From: Rhabditophanes sp. KR3021
Taxonomy: Eukaryota; Nematoda; Chromadorea; Rhabditida; Alloionematidae
Reading direction: 5' to 3'
Length of the DNA stretch: 64,000 bases
NCBI GenBank assembly: GCA_963281155.1
Contig: CAUJLY010000003.1
Span: forward strand, 6,510,001 to 6,574,000
Part shown: positions 44,840 through 57,830 of the stretch, one piece after another
Layout: every line of letters begins with the position of its first letter
Numbering within the stretch: position 1 is the first letter of the stretch
Notes under the pieces: model-generated
What the model was told of the DNA's origin: nothing
The model's database searches: none
What the model saw: only the letters and a program-made list of their open reading frames with translations
Position numbers and translations under genes: made by a program

Positions 44840-47068
44840 TTACGAATTACCAGTGTTGACAGGAATAGGAACAACTGCTTTAGCGCTTTTACCCCATAGA
44901 AGACAGGTTTCTTTGATGGTAATATCGTTCTTCTTGGTGACATGCTTGACGCAGGTGACGTCTTCCACGAGGAGAGAAATTTCATCTTTTGTTTGGACTA
45001 GCATCAGGATGATTTTGACTTGCCCTTCTGGACTTCGATTTAATTTGAAGGAGCTTGTTTCGAAGCGGTAGATGTTGTTTTCGCCATGCTCCATTCGAGA
45101 ATCTTTCCAAAGGACTGGGTTTTTTGTGTCTTTGATTTCTGTTTTAAGAGTTATGCTTGTCACTGTTACCTTCTTTCGACCTTTGTAAATTTCAGCAATG
45201 TATGTGCCATCCGTTGATTTCCTCAAATCAGTCCTCACGCCATCTCGATTAATGACAATTTTCTGTCCATCCGATCTACTTATTTCCAGTTGTCCAGTTC
45301 CACTTTGAAAGAGTATGGTCCATTCATCCATAATGCTCACGATATTTGTGCCCTCCAAAGCCATATAATATAACTCATATACAGAGTCAGAATGAACCCA
45401 TCTCCTATCTCCATTTGAATACTTGTAAACTTGACACCCACAATTTTTCGAAAGATAAACTGTCTGAGACCGTTTGTCAGAAAAAACTCCAACACAATCA
45501 GAATCAGAATTGATATCGAATTTGATTTTCTTCATGTGACTGTTGATTTCCTCTTCGTGACTGACACTTCCGGTTGAATTGTCACGATCTATCATAATGC
45601 TGTCAACGACAGTTTCGAAGGCTTGCGTTTCAGCCACTGGATTTTGCCACTTAACTTGTTTGTTTGGGACTGACAATTCAATGTGTCCGTTGTCGTGATG
45701 GCAGCAAGTTGGACTTTGTTTAATGGATGAATTTAGGCCGTATGAAGTTCTTCGACTCGACGTTCCAATTCGATCATTTCCATCATTCATTTCTTCTGGG
45801 TATGAATTTCTCTTGCGTCTTTCCCCAACTTGGTTTGCATCATTATAATAACCCGGGTCAGTTTGATTTAAAGAATACTTTCTTTCCAATCTCTTTCTTA
45901 GATTTGCAATTTCTTCATTCTTCTTAACCATCTCCTCCTTATACTCTTTCTCAACTGTCGACAACTTCGTCCTAATATTAGAAACTTTTGTCGAAGCCGC
46001 TAAGTACTTTCCTTTTAAAGTTTCATTTTCTTGCTTAGCCAAGGCATTCCCCTTTTTCAATTCTTCATTTTCCTCCTTAAGCCTTTGAATGGTCTTCTGA
46101 TACTGAGTGTTCTTTTCATGAATGATTCTCTTCTCTTGTTCGAAGCTCATAATCTGTCCTTTTAGGTCATCTTCCACCTCCCCTAACCTCTTTTCCCTAA
46201 CAACAAATACCATATCCATCCTAGCTTTTAGTTGAGTAAAGGCATAATCGATCGTCAGTATTTGATGTTCTAGCTGGTCTTCGAGAGGATTAACTTGGCT
46301 TTCGTCGTATCTGTCGCGGTAACTCGACTTAGTCCGAGGAGTTTCTGTTTCAGGAATTGAGCCCAGGGAGTTTATTTTGCCGTGAATAGCTGAGGGAGAT
46401 GAAGAATAGGAGTCTCGGTGGAAGTAGTTGTTTCTTTGCATGATGGTGGCCGTGAAATTTGAGCCGGTACTGCTCATTTGACTTGGAGTGTGAATTTGGC
46501 GTGGCATAGTGTTGTACCTGCTGAAACGTCGCCCGTCTTCTTGTAGATTTGATTTTCTTTGTCCCAGTGGAGATACAACCGGCTGTTCCAAAACTACGAA
46601 ATTAGGCTGCCTTGCACTTTGAACCATCCTTTCCGCAATCTCAAAATCTTCTGTATTTTCATGAGCTATGGCCGAAGGTTCCACTATCTCAGATTCACTT
46701 GATGAAGGGCCGTGGTTGTTTCCTTTGTCCGAATACTTAGTACCTCCAAAACCATTACTCCTACTTCCGAGTGGCTGTTTGCGTATAGCGTGAGCTTCCA
46801 AAGTTTGAATGTAAACATCCTCGCCATTAGAACTTTCCGTCTGATAATCGTCAAGAACAACATCATCCTGCTTAGGAGTAGAATGTGCCTTTGCCAGTCC
46901 AATCGCAGGGTAATTGATCTAAAAAGCAAAAGTCAAAACTAATCATCGTAATGAAAAACATACCTTTCCCTTAAATTTGCCTGTCACGCCTTCGCCCTTC
47001 CGCATAAACCTTTGAATCGGTTTTTCTGCTTTGATCGGTGTAACATTCTCGTTATCTTCCCCATCCAT
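44840..47068 (-). CDS. sas-4: SAS-4/CPAP-like centriole assembly protein
   Basis: Exons 47068-46964 and 46918-44840 (minus), with a 45-nt intron, give 727 aa. SAS-4/CPAP brings tubulin to the growing centriole wall. The N-terminal exon carries QRFMRKGEGVTGKF, which resembles the conserved RRGEG-type motif of the CPAP/SAS-4 N-terminus. Residues about 70-240 are disordered and Ser/Asn-rich. A long coiled coil spans about 245-385 (IQRLKEENEELKKGN). The C-terminal part (about 505-640) fits a TCP10/G-box beta domain: YKYSNGDRRWVHSDS, YYMALEGTNIV, ILFQSGTGQLEISRSDGQK, VINRDGVRT. That repeating NGD/SG/DG strand pattern defines the domain that binds the STIL/SAS-5 partner. The gene is divergent from the GEI-8-like gene, with 549 bp between the ATGs. 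Confidence 0.7.
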
Positions 47069-47617
47069 ATTTACACCCAAAAAACTGTTTACAATGTATC
47101 AACAATCAACTCAGTATGCTACTCTATCCTTCCGCCACTTCCATCAAATTGGAACAGCGCCCCTTCATTTCCCAACAAGAAGTTTGGAACAATAATCTCA
47201 AACATAAATAACAACTTTTACATTCTTTTCCACAACATTACAACTTCTTTTGTAAGGATTTATCACATCTTTGACTACACCTATTTGCTTTTGATATCTA
47301 CTTGATTATTGATGATAAGAATTGGCGTGGTTTTGGTAGTAAATAACTTTAGTTTGTGGTAAGTTTGGGCATGAATGGGATTGTTTTTTTTGATTGACGT
47401 CACTTTGTTGGTGGCTTTTTTGGACTAATTTGGTGGTGGTGGTGTTTGGTGTGGTTGTATTAGTTGTTTTTATATTGTCATTTAGTCTATCTGTTTGCAT
47501 TTGTTCATTTGTTGCAACAAAAAACTGCTTTTATTTTCCAATTGATTTGAGGTGGCACTAACTAACTCCCTTACATTCCACTAACTCTATCTTAGTTAAC
47601 ATTATTTTCCTTTATAG
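47069..47617. other. Shared divergent promoter region
   Basis: 549 bp between the start codons of the SAS-4-like and GEI-8-like genes. A Thr-rich 64-codon minus frame at 47306-47500 is low complexity. The block must hold both promoters. No motif was assigned. Confidence 0.5.
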
Positions 47618-50600
47618 ATGTACCCAAACAACCAAAACAATGGGTCTAGAAACAATGCGAATAATGGGGAAAATAACTTCCCAAATAATTTGTTAGTCAA
47701 TGGGGGAGGACTTGACTTTCAGACATTACAAAATTTCCTTAGCAACTCAACAAACAACTCTCAGCCACAGATGGAAATGATGCAGAGACTAACCAATTTG
47801 CCTCCGATCGCGCAAATGCAACAAAATTTGCAGGTTTCCTCAGCACAACAGCACCACCTCCAACATCCACAACCTTCTACGAGTACGGGGCCGTCTGAGT
47901 TGATTGCTATGCAACAAGCTCATCTTAGATTTCAACAACAGGCCGCAGCTGTGCAGTCTCACAGATTAGCTGCTTCTCAAATTCCAAAGGCATCTCCTGA
48001 CTTTTTGAATTTATTTGCTAATTTGCCCCACCACCACCAGTTAAATAACTTGAACCCCATGCAAGTGCAGCAACTTCAAGCTCTACAGCAAATGAAAGTC
48101 AATCAAGAGATGATGAATTCACAGCAATTTTTGCAGCAACAACAAAGAGACGCACACGCCCAAGCCCAAAAACAACAAAGAGAAGCCCAACAACAACGAG
48201 AAGCCGAAGCACAAAGAGTAGCCACCATCAACCGCAACAATGAAACCCAACGCAATAACGAACTCCTAAGTATGTTGGCTAACCAATTAAGCCCCACCGA
48301 CTTGTCTAACCCAAACCTCTTAAGTCAAGTGATGGCCTTGTTTCACAATCAGCCTAACTTATTACAAAATCAACAGGGTTTACTTTTACTAGAAAATATC
48401 CGGAATGCCTTTCAACAACAACATGCCCAGCAACAAGCACAACAACAACCTGAGTTGAGTCAGGCTTTTTTGGCGGCTATGATTCAGGCACAGATGCAGC
48501 AGCAACAGCAACAGGTCCAGATGAATGCGGGCAATAGTCAATTTAATCAGAATACGGGTGGGTCAGGATTGGGTTGAGGTTTGTAATAATTTTATTGTTT
48601 ATAGAGAATACACAGATTAGGCAAATTTTTCAACAGAAGGTCCACATTGAAGGACAACTTAAGAAGGCAAGGGAAAGTCATGGTCTAAAGAAAAGTGCCT
48701 TTGAGAAAACGCAACAGAACTATGAAAATAACTGTAAGGCTTTCCAAGAAAAGATTGCTTTGATAGATAGAGAACGGAAGAGGATTGAGAGTGAGGTTAG
48801 CAGATACGAAGGTAAAAGGGAGATTTCGATGAAGGAACTAGGAGAAAATTGTAAGCTCCTGGAGATTACTAAGCAGCGGTTGAGAGAAGTTCAGGCGAGG
48901 AAAGCCGAAGGAGTTGACGATTTAGTTGAGTTGGTAAGGAAATCTAATTTGGCTAAAGTGGAGAGAGTTCGAAAGGAGGAGGAAGGTTTGATGTATGCGG
49001 GGCAGGATGATTTTGGTGATTGTGCTCCTATTCATTTTGACTTGAATGATTACGATATTGTGAAGAAAGTCAATGAGAATCATGTCAACTTCGCGCCTAA
49101 ATTGAGGGCTCGCATTCGTACCAACAAATCGAAAGAAAAAGCTGTTCTTGGAAGATACAAAGAAGAGTATGAAAGAACGTTCCTCGTTTGGAAAGAAAAA
49201 ATAGATGAAATAGAAAATTCTGTTGAGAAGAAAAATAAAGATCGGGAATTTTGTATGATATTTGAAAAAACGTTTGATTCGTTAAGAGGAATGAGGGAGA
49301 ATGATGAACGTGCCAACAGATATTCCAAAAGACAATACGGGACGGATGATTTAGATGTGGAGGTTAGAAAAAAAGCCCAGAGAAGCGCTGTCTTTGTGCC
49401 TTTGATGCAATGTCCCGAGCAAGTTACCTTTCTTAATACTAATAAAGTCATGAAAGAGCCTATTTTGAAGCTGCATAATGAAACGTATGTTAATCGTATA
49501 TTATTTAGGATTTAATTTGATTGTTTTTAGAATTGTTTCTGAACTCAAGTTATGGGACGACGATGAAAAAAGAACCTTCAAAGACATAATTGCTCTATAC
49601 CCCAAGAACTTCGCAGCTATCCAAATGTATTTGCCAAGAAAAACAGTCCAGCAATGCGTCTATTACTATTATCTGACCAAATCAGTAGAAGAATACAAAA
49701 AATCATTCATAAAGAAAAAGATAAATAAGACCCGGAAAGCACTTGGCGCACCGATGCCAAATCCCGAAGACGTCCAACTTTATCTCAAAAACCAAAGAAA
49801 AGGCAAAGACAAGCCTAAAACCTTATTTTCCTGTTGCGTCGAGTGCGGTTTATGCAAAAAAGTAATCGAAACAAACAAGTCCGATGAGTGTATCAGGCAA
49901 GTGGTTTTAACCAAAAATCATAACGCTATTTGTGGGACAGAAGGTGAAAATTGTGATGCGTATCTGTGTGGTGACTGTATTTTAATCGGAGCACCCAATA
50001 AGAATCATCGAGGCTACAAAAGATGTATGGTTGGGACTTGTACAAATGAACAGAAGAAGGTCAAAGCTTTGAAGACCATTTCAACCAGATGGAATGATTT
50101 GACTGACCAGGAGAAGGAGTTCTTTAGAGAGCGGTTTAAGTTTGGCGTTTTGGTGACAAAATGTTGTACTAGTTGTCTTAAGAGAATTCAGAAAGACATT
50201 GATAACTTTTTTGATGGAGCTTTGTCCGATGAGCTGGCTTTGTTTTTGAAGAAGAGGGAGTATGAGATGGCTCCGTTTGAGTGGAATGAGGAGATGAATG
50301 ACAAGTTGATGGGCTTGGTTAAGACTCATGGAGAGAACTGGGATACCATTTCCAACTCTTTTGAGAACAAGAAAGCTAATAATTTTGCTTGTAGACTCAA
50401 TTTTGAACACCTTATTCATTTGCAAAGGAAAGCTGATTGGGATGTTTTGCTTAAAAAGGAAAGGGAACGTGAAAGGCAAAGAAAGGATGAAATTGATAAA
50501 ATTAGAAAGGAACGAGAAATTGAGGATAATAAACAGAAGGCTAAACAAAAAGTGATTTGCGAGGAAGCTGCTCAAGGCAGTGGTCTAACTAAAGAGCAAT

Positions 50601-53600
50601 TAGTTCGTGGATCTATTACTAAAGGAACTCCATTAAGAGCAAATGCACCAATCGTCGATCCTCGTCTCAACAAAGTACATTCCATGCATTCGTCAAACAT
50701 CAAGCAGTCTAATTTAGCTTCACCTTTAAGTGTCACCAACTTAATTCAATCAGATGAGTCTAAATTGCCACCGAATTCTCCAATAACAGTTAAAACAGCT
50801 CGAACTACACCTCCTCAAGATGTCAGAAATAATGTGGGCCAGCAAATTTCCAATAATACTACAGCTCAGGAAACTCCCCTTCAATTAGTAAATCAATTGA
50901 TTGCATTACAAAGCGAAAAGAAAATAAGTCTCCAACAAATAGCTCAATTTTTAACTGAAAATAACTTAGATCAATTCCTCGTGTATGTCATTGAAAAGAT
51001 TAATTTTAATGAACAGCAACAAGCAGCAAAGCTTCAAACACAGTCTCAGCAAAATTCAAAGGAATTCGGGAATAATGGAAATTGCGGTTTAACTCCCAAC
51101 CAAGTCAATGATCTGATTATGCGCCAAAAGTTGCTTCAGCAACCTATGAATCTACAGCAACAACAACAATTGATGCTACAAGTTACCAATCAACAACAAG
51201 CTAATCACATAAATAAATTATTGAATAGTAATCCACCGATGGTAAATAATCATATCTCCGGACCTCAAATAGTCAATCCTCCACATGCTCAACCCCAGCA
51301 AAATGAATTTTACAGTTCAGTAGCAAACATGATCCAAAATCTAATCCAAGAACCTTATGAAAATAGAATAGCACAAATTGCAAAAACGGATAACATAGGA
51401 TTACTTACCAATTTTCCTTCTCTAAATAATCGTATTATTAATGAGACTGATATTAAAAGAGAATTTAATGAGTATTTGAATAGATCTCATGCCCAATTGC
51501 AACATAAGAATAATGCCATGATAATGAATCAAGGGCGGACTTTTTCACCTATCGAGCACCTTAAGAAACAAAATGAAGGTAAAAAGATTTCTCCTAAAAG
51601 CGGTACTACTTCTACTCACTCCGGACAACCGCCGATCGTGCAACAAGTCCCCGCAACTATTGCGAATAAAGGTCACAGATTGATGGAGCACCAACAAAAT
51701 ACGCCTTCTAATGATGTTCATAGAAGTCAAAATGCTCCGATGAGAAAGTCCGGCATTCAAACAGTTGTTTTTTCTGAACGTGATACATCTCATAAGAATC
51801 CCACTGATTCTCATCACTTAAAACCACAAAGTATTGGGCAGATGAAGTTAAGTTCTAGTTTGTCGAATGCTGAGGAGAGAAGTAATAAGGCTTTCAATTC
51901 AACCAATGACCAACTGGGGAGCCAGATTAATAAGATTGTTAAAGAGGAAATGGCCACACCACCAGAAGTTAAGCATTCTTTTTTAATGGAGCAACAAGCT
52001 AAAGAGGCTCAATTGCTCAAAGAAAGTCAGATGGTTAGGGAGAGTCAGATGGTTAAGGAAAGTCAATTAGTTAAAGAAGCTCATTTTATCAACGAATGTC
52101 ATCTAATCCAAAACGAACAACAAATCAAGCAATCCTCAAATGAAATGTTGACCATTCCGCAAAATGAGCCCTTATCAATTGAGACTACCTCTTTTGGTAA
52201 CAACAAAATGATCAGTCATGCTAGACAAGTCGAAGAAGTCATAACAAATGCAATTGCTTCTGAATTAAAAAACTCTGAACTACCGAGGACTAGTCCAATA
52301 GTTAAGAGTTCTTTTTCTCCAAATGAAAACTTGATTGAATCTGTTCCCGCGATTGTCTCACCACTTATCTCCATTCCTGATTCAGTGCCAATACTGATAA
52401 CCGAAATGCCACCTCCACCACCAGAAATAATAATCCCGAGTTCCGTTCCCGAGCAATTACAGCCTCCAACAATCCCACAACACCTCACCCCCTCACCTCC
52501 AAAGCATTCCACTTCTTTTTTAATGGAACCTCCATTGATTCCTCACGACATTAAACTTCAGGAGGAAAAGATGGAAGTAGATGAAACTCCTAATGTCGAA
52601 CTAATGCAGGTTGATCCTGCTCAAGAATCTAACGAAGAAGAAATGTCATTATCAGGAATTCCACCCCTGATTCTTCCACCACCACCAATCTCACCAATCT
52701 TTTCAATTCCTACTCCAATTGAACTGCCAACGTTGTCCATTGAGACACCAAAACACGCTCCACCACCAACCAATTTCAAATCGTTTTTTAGTCAACGGGT
52801 TGAAGAGGAACTAGTGCCGAGTCAGGTATGCCACGTATCCTAATTAAAATTAAAAATATACTCACAGAAGTAGTTTATTTGAAAAATATTAAGTTATAAA
52901 ATAGAATTCATAAATTTACTAGATAAAAACAGGGGGATAAAATGGTATCAAATTAAATAGTTTCCTCTTCTATTTCAATTTGTGGGCTTAAAGAGGGACG
53001 TTCACCAACGTCTAAAATGTCCTTAAAGAGCAACTTAATGACTTTATCGTTATTCTCTGGAAACATCAAAGAGACTATTTCATAAGAAAGCTTTCCAGAG
53101 TCAGCATTGTTGTTACATCTCAAAGTAGTCAATAAGTATGGTCTCGGCATTCTCAGATCTTTCTTTGAGACATAAGTCTTTTTGAGAACAATGATATCCT
53201 TGTCATCACACAATATTTCATACATCGCCTTTTGTTTCATATCTAACAAAAACTTTCAACAGCATGAAATAATTCCCAAAAGAGTTCAGGATAATCAGAA
53301 TGTGTCTTAAATATCTTTCTAAATAGAATCCTCGAATAATTTGAACTTGGTACTGCTCCATTAATCAGTTTGTTTAAAAGCTTTGAGACGTCACTTTTTC
53401 CAAAAATAGCTTGAAGTTGAGCCATTGTACGATCTTCGTCATCTTTGTTTCAGAGAGTTCGCTTCAGCTGTAGGTGTTCCAATACTGGTAACTTGTCCGA
53501 TCAATTGGAAGAACTCTGTTGTTGCTTTACTCACTTCATCGTTCTCCACAATTTCAGGCAGCTGGGGGTAGTGGCTGATACAGTTAACCTTTGGCATGAC

Positions 53601-55774
53601 CTCCAGAAATTCTAGCTTTAACATTGGATACCACTACATGTGAAGCAAGATTTGTAGCTAACTTGTAAGAGGCAATGCTAGAATTATATGCTTTGTAATT
53701 ATAAAAACGAGTTAAATCTCCAAATCAAAAAGCAAGCAATTGAAAGATATATATTGATTAGATAATTATTAAAAATATATAAGACATTCAGTACATTCAT
53801 ATTAATTACACTTTAATTACCGTACAGGTCGAAGAAGTAAAGACACCGAATAAGTCACCTGTCCAGATCGTTCCCTCCAGACCCCATCTTCTCGTGGAAG
53901 ACTTGTCCTCATCATCAGATGAGGAGATGGTAGTTGAAGAACCTTCAGCTGCTGTCAACCAGGACAAGTCTCATCAACTACAATCAAACAAACTTTCACA
54001 ACAAGCAAAATCTTCAACAACAAGAAATACTGACTCGGCCGATTTTGTGATGGTTAAAGAATGTTTGATTGATGAGCAGGGTAACAATTTTACTGCTAAT
54101 TTGTTGACGCCCGATGATTCGACTAGTCAGAGGGACACTAAGAGCAAGACTTCTTCTATCTCGGAACCTTCAGATTTCGAACCTCCCTTTGAAGAACCAA
54201 AGGATCAAAAAGTAAAAGCTTTGATTAGATTCAACAAAAGACCTGCATCGGGCAATAAAAAGTGTGATGCTGTTTGGATTAGTTCAGATGATTCTAGCTC
54301 ATTCGGGCAGACTCCCCTCAAAAGAACGTGTGAATTGACGGAATTAGTGTCGTCGGATCAAGAGGACTCAGCTTCTTTTTTAGATGTAAAGGTAGAAAGT
54401 AACAGACATGGGACGCATTCTTTTTTAGATAGTGACAAAAAGCGACATGTCAATAGAGAGGTCAGGCGAAGGCGGAAGTTGTATGAGGAGAAGGTGCTTT
54501 CTACGGATTTTGATGATAGCAGTTTGGATGGGGAAGTTGAGGTTAAAGTTAGTAAGTTAAAGTTGAAAAAGAAAGAGGAAGTTGCGGTTATGGCAAAAAA
54601 GAGTAATGGGGTTATTTTTATCAATCGTGGGTATGACGACATTTCTGACACGGAGTTTCCTCCTGTTTATATGTCCCCTGGTGTCAAGATCGATCCTATT
54701 ACGAAGAAACCTGTGATTACGACGGAAATTTACCGTGTCATAGATTTAGTGAATGTGACTGAGCGGGATATTGATTTAGGATGGCATGAAAATATGACGG
54801 ACTTTGAATTGGCGTTATTCAGACTTCGCCAACTCAATGCAGCTCTCAATTGTTGTGAAGAAGTGGAGAAAATCAGTAGAGAACGAGCGAAGAGTCCAGT
54901 AATTGAGGAAATTAAAATGGAGCTTCCGCGTTTAATTTTGCCTTCACCGCCACTTCCGATGGATCTAAGTGGGCCCTTTATTATACCACCACCTCCTATT
55001 CCACCGCCGCTTTTGACTTCAGTCAATACAACATGTTTAAACTCAAGGAAAGTTTGGAGGTGCAAAAATGTTGAACCAGTCTCAGATGATGAAGTGTCAT
55101 TTAATTCACAAATAGATGATCGTGAAAATGAAAATAGATACTCGGATTCTTCAATTATATCAGTCCTAGACATTCCTAAACCACCTTTTGACTCGATAGG
55201 TGGGAATAGACAAATTTTTGTTCCAAAGAAAGAAGAACCAGCCGTTGTATCTGTGCCTAAATTGAAACCAAGGTTAATGAGACTTGATGACTCAGAAGAT
55301 GAGTTTTACTCAAATTTATGCCCATCACCACCTTTATTAGCTGAAATTCCTGCGGTAGAGTCTATTAAACTAAGCAAATTCACCGCATTGGCAGACAAAG
55401 CCAAAAGGATTTACGATGCTAATTTTTTGAAAGGAACCATCAAAGCTAACAAGAAAAGAAGTTTTAACAAGCAGAGAAAGGTCAAAGAAGAAATTATCAA
55501 AAAAAGTTGCGACCAAATCAAAGAGAAAGTAAAAGACCTCCAAGACTTGCGTCTCAAAAGTTCCAAATTATTCCCAGTCGAATTTTCCTACATACCAGTC
55601 GCGCCTACTCCACCAAAGAAAACATCATCCATAGCAGGTGACGACGCCATTCCCGAACCCTGCAAAAAGGAAATCGAAACAACCAAACTGCACCTTCGAC
55701 TAGAACAACTAATTAAATCCCGGAAAGAGAAAGTTGACAGATTAGTGCCGCACCAAATCATCACACCCGAATAA
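47618..55774 (+). CDS. gei-8: NCoR/SMRT-like corepressor (GEI-8-like)
   Basis: Exons are 47618-48557, 48605-49484, 49531-52825 and 53828-55774, giving about 2,353 aa; the first donor could shift slightly (48563 alternative). NCoR/SMRT proteins bring histone deacetylase HDAC3 to nuclear receptors. Order: an Asn/Gln-rich N-terminus; a coiled-coil region in exon 2 (about residues 315-420, in the place of the GPS2-binding segment); a DAD-like stretch; SANT1 (about 613-660, ELKLWDDDEKRTF then CVYYYYLTKS); a Cys-rich segment (about 705-780, CCVECGLC then YLCGDC); SANT2 (about 854-905, FEWNEEMNDKLM, GENWDTIS); a charged helix; and a very long disordered tail. VEEVITNAI near 52230 fits the L/IxxIIxxxL receptor-box pattern. 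Pro-rich tracts end exons 3 and 4. Intron 3 (52826-53827) is 1,002 nt and holds a decayed antisense frame. Confidence 0.83.
52953..53733 (-). pseudogene. Frameshifted antisense coding relic inside the corepressor intron
   Basis: Inside intron 3 of the GEI-8-like gene, the minus strand reads as a continuous protein-like sequence that changes frame at least three times. Segments are about 53733-53600 (with NSSIASYKLATNLASHVV), 53624-53439 (LPEIVENDEVSKATTEFF), about 53444-53243 (MAQLQAIFGKSDVSKLL) and 53249-52953 (MYEILCDDKDIIVLKK), ending at a stop. The segments overlap only at their ends, there are no splice sites at the joins, and composition is balanced rather than AT-driven. It looks like one old intronless coding sequence of about 260 codons that decayed after insertion. 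The source is not identified: a retrocopy of a host gene or an endogenous copy of a viral structural gene are the main options. It is not likely to be functional. Confidence 0.55.
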
Positions 55775-56641
55775 TTAATTAGTGTAAATATCATCTTAAC
55801 AATCAAATCTAAAGGCACTCAGTCAATCTTATATTTGCCACTTTTTAACTCTTGTTCAAAACCAACCCACTCATCAATTTGATATTTTATATATAAATGC
55901 CACTATTTTTTTGGCTCATTATTGTCTTTTCTTTTAAATATAATAATAATTTGTTCTTTACTGTCTTGGTGATATATTTTTTTGTATATAAATAATAAAA
56001 GCTACAATGTAGATGCATGATATTATTATATAAAATTATTTAGGTGTAAAAAGCGGTTTATTCATTTGCTTCAATAATCAGTTTGTCAGCTATGAAGTTT
56101 CTTGATGTGTGTGCGTTAAACATACAAAATTTATTACAACAAACACCCAGATATAAATGCAAAAAAAGAAGTTTGTCTGATCAGTGTCTTCTTAAAAGAG
56201 TACCTAATATCTTTTTTGTGGTTAGTGCGCAATATGTATTTTAACGTTAGAATGATGATCAACTTTAGTAAGTGTTGCACATATTTTGTTTGCTGAAGTT
56301 ATGACATTGCTAAAATTATTTTTATATTTTAATATTGGATCACTTTATTTAGTTATTTATTCATTTAGATGAAGATAGATCGCGATAAACGTTCACTTTT
56401 TTGCCATTGACCGCAATTGTGTTGATCGCCAAAATATATATAATAACTTTACTATTACTGCATTGTACCTTCATCACCCTCAAATCGATTTGGTTCTGAT
56501 GTCCATTCTTTTTATAACTATACAACATCTCCTTGTTGTTTTAATATGACAAATGTAACAAATACCTACATAAGTTATAAATCGTAAACAGAACGCACAC
56601 TTAAATTATCATCAAACTAATATCAGCAATTTTTAGGCCAA
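55775..56641. other. Intergenic region
   Basis: About 870 bp between the corepressor and the LRR gene on the same strand. Very AT-rich. An AATAAA lies near 55990. No coding frame was seen. Confidence 0.5.
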
Positions 56642-57830
56642 ATGTTGTTGAAAACAACTTTCACCCTCTTATTTCTTCTATTCCTATCCGTTTACTCCAA
56701 AAAATTATCTTTAAAATCAAATTTCGATGCTTCATGTCCCGCTAGATGTGTCTGCTCAAAAACAACATTCAAATGTACAAATTTAAACCAAAAAGGCCAC
56801 GAACTGTTCATTCATGCAGATCCCCGAGTCTACCCAGACATGGATACATTTGAAATTACGGGAAATAATGTCGGTGATATTTCAGAAACATCTTTCTTTG
56901 ATCATAATGATATTAGACATGTAAAGTTGACTAGTGTAGATATTTCAAATAATAAAATAACGGCTATTGGTGAGGAAACATTCATCGGCTTCCCATCAGT
57001 TGAAAATTTCAATCTTGCTTATAATGAAATACACAGTGTTGGAGAACATCCATTGGAATATCAAACTAAATTAAGAGTTCTTAATTTGACTTCTTCTATT
57101 TCCAAAACCTTACCGGCTAAACAAAAAGCTGATCTTATTTTTAATTTATTTAGAACAAAGGAGAATACTTTTACTGATTTAAATCATATTATTCTTGCTG
57201 ACAATGGTCTAGAATATCTTCATAAGGATACATTTTGTGTAGTTGAAGGGTTGACAAGATTAAATTTAGAAAATAATTTATTTACTTCATTTGATTTTGA
57301 AGCTAATTGCCTAAAATCAGTTGTTCAGATTAATATGAGAAACAATAAGATTAAAACATTGGCAAAGGAAAAATGGGATAATTTGGCTCATATTAATGCT
57401 TTGGATTTTTCAAAGAATCCTTTGGAATGTAATTGCAAATTAATGTCATTTATTGAATTTGCTAATAATGAGACTAATCTTTTTACGGACCAAGTAAGCT
57501 TATTAGTTATTATTTTTTAATTATCTGTTTAATTAGGGTGAAACTCAGTGCGCATCTCCTGACCAATACAAAGGAACTTCAATCTTTAATATTTCCCACT
57601 TCCAGTGCCGTCAAAATTCAACCTCCCTCAGCTTCTTCAAAATTCTCCTCTTATTCTTATCGATTTTCCTAATAGCATCCGTTTACCTAATGTATCGTTT
57701 CCGTGGAGCCAGAATCCTCGATAGAATCCCATTCAACATCGGCTATTCAAAATTAGGGTCCCAAAATAGAGATGACTACTCTGTTCCATTTGTCAGAGAA
57801 GATCGCAACAATGGTCCAGTCTTCCTTTAA
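56642..57830 (+). CDS. LRR type I membrane protein
   Basis: Exons 56642-57493 and 57537-57830, with a 43-nt intron, give 381 aa. Signal peptide TTFTLLFLLFLSVYS. An LRRNT cap follows (CPARCVCSKTTFKCTN), then about six leucine-rich repeats (VDISNNKITAIGEETF, FNLAYNEIHSVGEHP, IILADNGLEYLHKDTF, LNLENNLFTSFDF, INMRNNKIKTLAKEKW, LDFSKNPLECNCKL). The last leads into an LRRCT cap completed in exon 2 (GETQCASPDQYKG ... FQCRQ). A single membrane helix (FFKILLLFLSIFLIASVYLMY) and a short cytosolic tail follow. The layout resembles small LRR receptors or adhesion proteins such as trophoblast-glycoprotein-like proteins. The ligand is unknown. A row of NxS/T sites lies in the ectodomain. Confidence 0.85.

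Noticed and set aside
47306..47500. Thr-rich 64-codon frame in the divergent promoter
   Set aside because: Low-complexity ACC/ACA run product, lies in a promoter region.
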